Assembly: GCA_950295325.1 (NCBI GenBank)
Contig: OX485804.1
Location: 67,926,033-67,990,032, forward strand
DNA from: Polytrichum commune
Lineage: Eukaryota > Streptophyta > Polytrichopsida > Polytrichales > Polytrichaceae
Direction: 5' to 3'
DNA: 64,000 bases
Position numbers and translations under genes: made by a program. Of this stretch, positions 58,630-64,000 are shown piece by piece; position 1 is the first letter of the stretch, and each line of letters starts with the position of its first letter. The notes beneath the pieces are model-generated. The model saw only the letters and a list, made by a program, of their open reading frames with translations, searched no databases and was not told the origin of the DNA.

Positions 58630-59300
58630 TCATGACGTCGCCAGAAGTGGCACCTGCCGCGCACTGCGAATCACTATCGACCAGTCCCCCTCTTTGCACG
58701 GCTCTCCTTCAATTCTAGCGCAGGAGCTCCAAGCTGCGTCATCACCCATTTGCATCGCAGCCACCGTGTCAGCAACCTTGTCATCTGCACCCCTACTACT
58801 TTGCAACGATGCATTCACACATGGTTCGGGCGGCTGAAATCCACTCGGCACAAGAGGCCGCCACAGCTCTTAAATGCGCTGTGCATTCGCACTTTTTGCA
58901 ATCGTGTCTTCCAACATCCACAGGTTCCCATCCTCCACCATCTGAGCTTCATAGAAGCTCTGCCCATGTTACCGTGACATGCCACCATAATCACTCCACA
59001 CGCATGTGTAGTATGCGCAGAACTGGGAGTCTCGAAAACCACGTCTTCATAGCGGAGCGGGTAATGGAGCTTACTCTGCAGCAAGCTGTAGCAGTTGGCA
59101 TGGCATGCGTAGCTGTATGTGGGAGTGGCCTCATCGTCGTATATGTCGGTCCCGCATCCGGTGACAAGAGAAAAAATTCACAAGAGCAATCTCCAACAGA
59201 CATTCGCATATTTTCTATAATTTTTTCAAGAACGAGACTTTGGGAGAAGCAAGTAAAGATCCTCGGGGACACAAATGCCTAGCCCACCTCGATGCCGATG
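58630..59300 (-). pseudogene. Third broken relative of the right-edge gene
   Basis: Minus-strand pieces in different frames: TYSYACHANCYSLLQSKL, HYPLRYEDVV, WSDYGGM, MVEDGNLWMLED, KSANAQRI-ELWRPLVPSGFQ, then SLQSSRGADDKVADTVAAMQ and DDAAWSSCARIEGEPCKEGD. Frameshifts after LRYEDVV and a stop before ELW break the frame. Closest to the + strand relic at 48470-49010. Confidence 0.75.
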
Positions 59301-59656
59301 AGCATTCGGGTGACTTTTAAACCCCCTATAAAACTCTTGAGCACTCATCCAAGCTTACCCGCCAAGTACAAGTACAAGAAGAATTCAGCAATCATGTGAC
59401 GATACCACATGACGGATCCCGCATTCCCCCTTTCTTTCTGATTCTTTCACAACAGCTCGACGCAAGCTCATCTTGTATCAGGTGACAGGCTCCGTTCTAA
59501 AGCCAATGCTTATAGTTATGGGCACTAAGGTCCGATCTCCTTGAGGATACTGTGTTACTTCTAAGTAAGCTTGTTGGAAGACACAGACGACGCAGAAACA
59601 CAGTGTTTTGTAAAGAGTGTGGGACTTGAGTGTGCTGGCAAGCTCCCTTCGTTCAA

Positions 59657-60151
59657 TAAGCGCCACTTTACACACGAGCCAAGAGCCGTGACCATGAAAT
59701 TGTGAGAGACCAATAGAAAGTGTCCAAGGCCGTCCCAAGACACCTCCAAAATCATGTCGTGTGGTCACGGATCTTCAAGTGTAGAGCGAAGTCAAATGTG
59801 ACCGGGCCCTCAACCAAGTGCTTTTTCAATGAATCTTTATTCATGCGGGTCCTCACACAAAATAAAGCGACAGTTGTGAGCGTTCAGAGTGCCATGGTCT
59901 CTCGGTTTTGTGTTAGGCCTACCTCCAAGAGGTGGTTTTTGAAAATAATCCAAGTGACCATGAAAACATGATCCATTCGATGCCATGTAGAAATCCATGT
60001 AGATTTTACATCCATCTTGCATTCACATACTCCATCGGTCCCTCAAGCGGAGTGTGAAGTGAACTTGGACCGGCTCTACCTTTTCCACCAATGAGAGTGC
60101 TTGAAGTGTATTGATTACGAGCTCTCAGTCTCGTGTGTGAAGTGGCCCTTA
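59657..60151 (-). mobile_element. Dispersed non-autonomous element, copy 2 with both ends
   Basis: The left end TAAGCGCCACTTTACACACGAG and the inverse of the right end TAAGGGCCACTTCACACACGAG form terminal repeats of about 22 bp. The body is inverted relative to 16757-17256 and shares long blocks such as CCAAGTTCACTTCACAC in complement. No transposase is encoded. Confidence 0.8.
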
Positions 60152-61602
60152 CTATCATTTCTTTCTTTCTCCCCTTTTTACTAATAAGTTAACAAGTGAG
60201 GATTTTTTTAAGGTTAAGGTAGGTAGATGCACCCATTTCTTTCCGTCAATGACCCCAATTCCAACACCAAAGTGGCCAACATTGAGTACACTAATTATTG
60301 TATTTAGTGTCATATAGTATTTTATATCACTATGGTAACTTTTCTAGTGACACTTCCTATGAATAAGTTTACAAGTATTGTCATCCCAACTTACTTTTAG
60401 TTAATCCTGATGCCAAGTATTGAAACAAAGTTTGGTATATTTTGCATCCTAATATGTCAATAATGCTCAAATGTTGTCATGGTGATTCATTTTTAGATGA
60501 AAAAAACACTCAATAAGTGACAATAACTACAACATTGTAAGTCTATAATGTCCAAAAAAAAAACCAGGAATGACAATAATGTGCGGTTTACATTTAGTGA
60601 TGGTGACACTACACATGCAATTTACAATTACTGTTGAGCAAAACAAATAAAATCAATGACACTAAATCCAATATTTAGTGTAGTAATTATTCTATTCTAA
60701 GACTAGACATTCAGCTCGTTGGTCGAAAGAGACAATGCAAGGTACTTGTTCTAGTAGCACCAAATGTGCAATTGGAACCATAGATAGAAACAAAATTTTA
60801 GATGTAGGGCTTAATAATGTTAAACTGCATTTTGAGAGATTATGACCACTTTACAATTAGTGTTTGTTTTATGCTCACATGCCTTAGGATGTGTTTTTCA
60901 AAAATTGAATGGAGGGGTTTGTGATAAGTTCACAAAATTCTTGTCGCAACCAAAATCGCATTGTGTTCTTATTTATGGCTCTAAGACCTTGAAAACAAAT
61001 GGACCCCAAAATAAAATAAAATAAGCAAAATTGAATCTTAATCAACTACCAAATATGCTTGGACATCCACACTTATCACAAGTGACGTGGTTCAAGAACC
61101 ATTGGTTCAACGCAATGTAATGATAGATATTCAAGTTAAAGATGTTATGTTTATGTGGCCCTAATTGACTAGGGAAATTACAAGTTTTGGTACACAAACA
61201 CATGATACATAAAATTCTCTCTGCATAGAAAAATATAAAATTATAGTTGATCTAATAACACACTGACTCTTATGTCTTAGTAAGGGATGAACTCAATGAA
61301 ATTTGAATTAACCCCAATTTAGATGTGAATCTAAAATTGTGTTAGCTCCAATTTTAATCTAAGTATTGTTCTTGGGATATGGGCAATGAGTTGCAACATC
61401 TATCTTTGAATGCAACCCAACATGAATTTAACCAGATCATCATGGAATCTGACGCAAAATGGATAAATTGCCTAATCCCTGAACCCTTAATGACGAATAA
61501 GTAACAAAAGTACCCAAGAAAATGCAAAGCTAAATCAACGTCACATCCGTTCCAACTCTGACATGATCATAGTTTCCACATGCACAAGATCACCATAGGC
61601 CT
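60152..61602. other. AT-rich spacer
   Basis: No frame over 60 codons with recognisable content. Short phrases such as TTTAGTGT and GTGACA recur. Nothing further can be supported. Confidence 0.4.
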
Positions 61603-61824
61603 ATGATTGGGGAGAACTGGCAGTTAGTTACAGATGAACTGGTTGAGTTTGAGAAGTACCCGGTTGAAGTTTAAGACTGCAGGAAGATTACTGATCATTT
61701 TAGAGGATTTTATAGAATATACCCCAATTTAATCAAGGAAAAACAAAGGATGTCAACATGTAACCGGTTGGACTTGCAAACACTAGGATCTCAGTCGAAT
61801 ATGCCCAAAAATCTCCCCGATCAC
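61603..61824 (-). mobile_element. MULE-like MITE, copy e (inverted)
   Basis: Read on the minus strand it starts GATCGGGGAGATTTTTGGGC and ends GTTCTCCCCAATCAT, with the family AACCGG words. CCATAGGC lies next to both ends, a probable 8-10 bp target duplication. Confidence 0.8.
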
Positions 61825-62385
61825 TGCCATAGGCTCGTGACTCGTGACCTAATACATGATTAAATGAATCACCTCATTTATTGTTTATATCCTGCAAAAA
61901 TGTTTCTCAATCTTCAGACTAATCTGAAGCTTGTGCAAATCTCCAGTTTTTCTGGATCATACAAAATGTGAACCCCAGGGTCCAACAGTAAATAACTCAA
62001 TTGCAGAGTGCTTGACTTAAAGAATGATTTATTTTTTTCCCATCACTTCTCTCTCTCTCTCTCTGGGTCTTGGATTAGTATATTTGTACTTCCCCAAGTA
62101 ATGAATCTCTAGAACTTCTTGACATATCCAAGAAGTATATAAACATGTTCAGAACTATATATATGATAGATATTATATAATGTAAGATCTGAATACATAG
62201 ATTGACCTATATGACTCAGTACTTTATTGCACATATCTCAGCAGATTATGAATTATCACCTCAATTGCTGTACGAAGCTCAATTTATAGTGCCGCCATTA
62301 AGATTTAAGGCACTAATAAAAATAATTTTTTTAGAAGGATGTAGCCATGCCGTGTGACAAATCAGCATTGTTTATTCACAACTGG
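61825..62385. other. AT-rich spacer downstream of the right-edge gene
   Basis: Contains a (CT)n tract at about 62048-62065 and TATATATATGATAGAT at about 62156; otherwise nothing assignable. Part is presumably the 3' UTR of the gene at 62386. Confidence 0.4.
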
Positions 62386-63999
62386 TTAATTGTGAGTTTG
62401 CGAGCACTCCCCAAATTCTAACATTGGACTATCAATTAACACTGGACTGATCTCGGTGTCCACGTCATCAGTATTCGTGGCCCCAATTCTCTTAAAATGG
62501 ATGTCAAGCTTGGGAACGATCTTGATGTCCGCGTCGGCATTAAACTCGGGCCCAACGCTCTCAAAAGTGATGTCATGCTTAGGAATTGGAATCGTGACCT
62601 TGATGTCCCGCATTTCATCAGCATTAACGACCCCAACACTCTCACAGTGGATGACGGGCTTTGGAATCATCTTGACGTCAAGTTCATCAGCATTCACAGC
62701 CCCAATAATATTTCTAGGAGCAAGCTGCTGACAAGGAGTAAGGTCAGTGCACCTATTATGTACTGTGACCTAATATTGATCGCTCAAATGTATAACTACA
62801 AATCCAAGTCTGAAAGCATAGACATTCGGAAGAAAATGATCATTATAGGTTATCTACGGTATTCACTTGAAGCTACTTGCAGCATTGAGAAAATATCATT
62901 TACATTGACTCCAAATATAGCAAGCTCACAACTCTAACACTCCTCATGTGGATTCGCTCATATGCTCATATAATATTGTACGTTGTTCTCAATAAACTGA
63001 AAAAATTTCAAAGATTTTCCAAAATACTGCAGTACCTCACTTTGTCCCATTTGAATTGAGACCTAGATTGTGCATTGAAATCTATAAATACCATTTCCAA
63101 GTCTGAAAACATAGAGATCAAATAGAAAATTATTAAAGGTCATCTATGATTTTTGGCACTTGAAACTAGCATTGAGAAGATACTCCAAATGGAGTAGTAT
63201 TCACATCGACTCCAAATATAGCAAGCCCACGACTCTAACATCCCTCGTGTGGATTCGCTGATGTGCTCGTATGGTAATTTTGTATCGTGTTCTCAAATTC
63301 TCTACATATTATAACGAAAATCTAAAAAGTGTCCAGAATAAGCGCAGTACTCACCTTATTCGGGGCCCCACCATCAATCGCATGTCCGGGTCTCTGGAAG
63401 CCATTCTGCACAAGAGGTCGCCACAACTCCAAAATCCGTTGTGCATTTGCCGAGCTAATTGCAGTCGGGTCTTCGAGCATCCACAATTTACCGTCTTCCA
63501 CGAGCTGTGTTTCGCGCCCAAAACTGTGGTCCTGGTACTCGGAGAAGCCACCATAATCACTCCACGCGAATTTATTCAATGCATAGATTGCTGAATCTTC
63601 AAGTAATGGCCGCACATCGTGGTATCGAAGAGTGTAGCCAAGCTCCCTCTGCAGCAAGGTGAAGCACCTCACGTGGCACGCGTAGCCATGCAACTCCTGC
63701 TTCGTCACACCGAATTCGCCAATACCATTATCATTATTATTGTTATTATCATCGTTTCGGCACCCGATCCTGAAGATATTATTATACTTTCCCTCATCCC
63801 GGGTCAGGTCGTGAGCGGTATTCGTACTGAAGGCACCGTAGCCATTGTAGGAGCTTAATGGGATGACGTCTTCTGTGTGAGAAATGCCCACAAACTCTTC
63901 CAGCCACTTGAAGTCCGTGGCTACTATGGGTTGCAGCAAGTCCTTTTCTGTTTTTTCCACCTCCTCGCCCTCCATGTCAACTACCTCATCAAAAAACAC
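62386..63999 (-). CDS. Unknown-family gene with C-terminal 25-aa repeats, 5' end off the window
   Basis: Minus-strand exons: open from the window edge (63999) to 63355 (donor AAG-GTGAGT), then 62727 or 62724 to 62386 (stop TAA), phase 0. The first part carries WLEEFVGISHTEDVIPLS, an Asn run encoded by an AAT/AAC microsatellite, YACHVRCFTLLQRELGYTLR, NKFAWSDYGG, LVEDGKLWMLED and ANAQRILELWRPL. The second exon holds about four imperfect repeats of about 25 residues built as NADE-DVK-IPK--I-FESVG (for example VVNADEMRDIKVTIPIPKHD). At least three broken relatives lie within 17 kb. The H-x-x-C-[FY]-x-L-L spacing resembles a metal-site-like motif of some F-box-type fungal proteins, but I cannot name the family. 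All visible frames are intact. The N terminus is outside the window. Confidence 0.7.
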
Positions 64000-64000
64000 G

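Overview
The window is nuclear DNA from a land plant. It shows GT-AG introns (most 80-500 bp, some 1.5-2 kb), plant-specific gene families (BAHD acyltransferase, phragmoplast kinesin-12, hybrid histidine kinase), a plant-type MND1, and remnants of hAT, PIF/Harbinger, Ty3/gypsy, MULE-like and SINE elements. The PAS-linked hybrid histidine kinase resembles the PHK group best known from mosses and other non-seed plants. The spacing of roughly one gene per 8-10 kb also suits a modest-sized non-seed plant genome such as a bryophyte. Species identity is inference only.

Layout: (1) 1-3389, + strand, 3' part of a PAS-hybrid histidine kinase, cut by the left edge. (2) 5658-10878, - strand, a three-exon BAHD acyltransferase whose second intron holds six copies of a 96-bp tandem repeat and whose first intron holds a foldback MITE. 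(3) 11-29.4 kb, gene-poor and packed with degraded elements: MITEs with readable ends and target duplications, a hAT fossil, Ty3/gypsy fragments and a tRNA-derived SINE nested in one of them. (4) 29475-33238, - strand, a complete ten-exon MND1 whose start codon stands alone on its first coding exon, with a possible 59-aa two-exon ORF about 100 bp upstream. (5) 33.8-35.0 kb, Harbinger transposase and probable partner-protein fossils. (6) 36.0-44.6 kb, + strand, a kinesin-12 gene with an MSA-like cell-cycle element, a reiterated 5' leader and a triplicated 72-bp coiled-coil exon; its 3' end is decayed or unresolved. (7) 46.9-64.0 kb, two expanded gene families I do not recognise. One is a head-to-head pair encoding an N-terminal ubiquitin-like fold joined to a trypsin-like domain; the left member has Asn where the nucleophilic Ser should be. 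The other has one apparently intact member at the right edge (C-terminal about 25-aa repeats) and three broken relatives, one split by a MULE-like MITE with an 11-bp target duplication.

No operon logic is expected or seen. Kinesin-12 (cell-plate formation) and MND1 (meiotic recombination) are housekeeping cell-division genes. The histidine kinase is a signalling gene and the BAHD enzyme belongs to specialised metabolism. The right third looks like a fast-evolving, duplicating region. All exon models were built by eye from splice sites, reading frame and family conservation.
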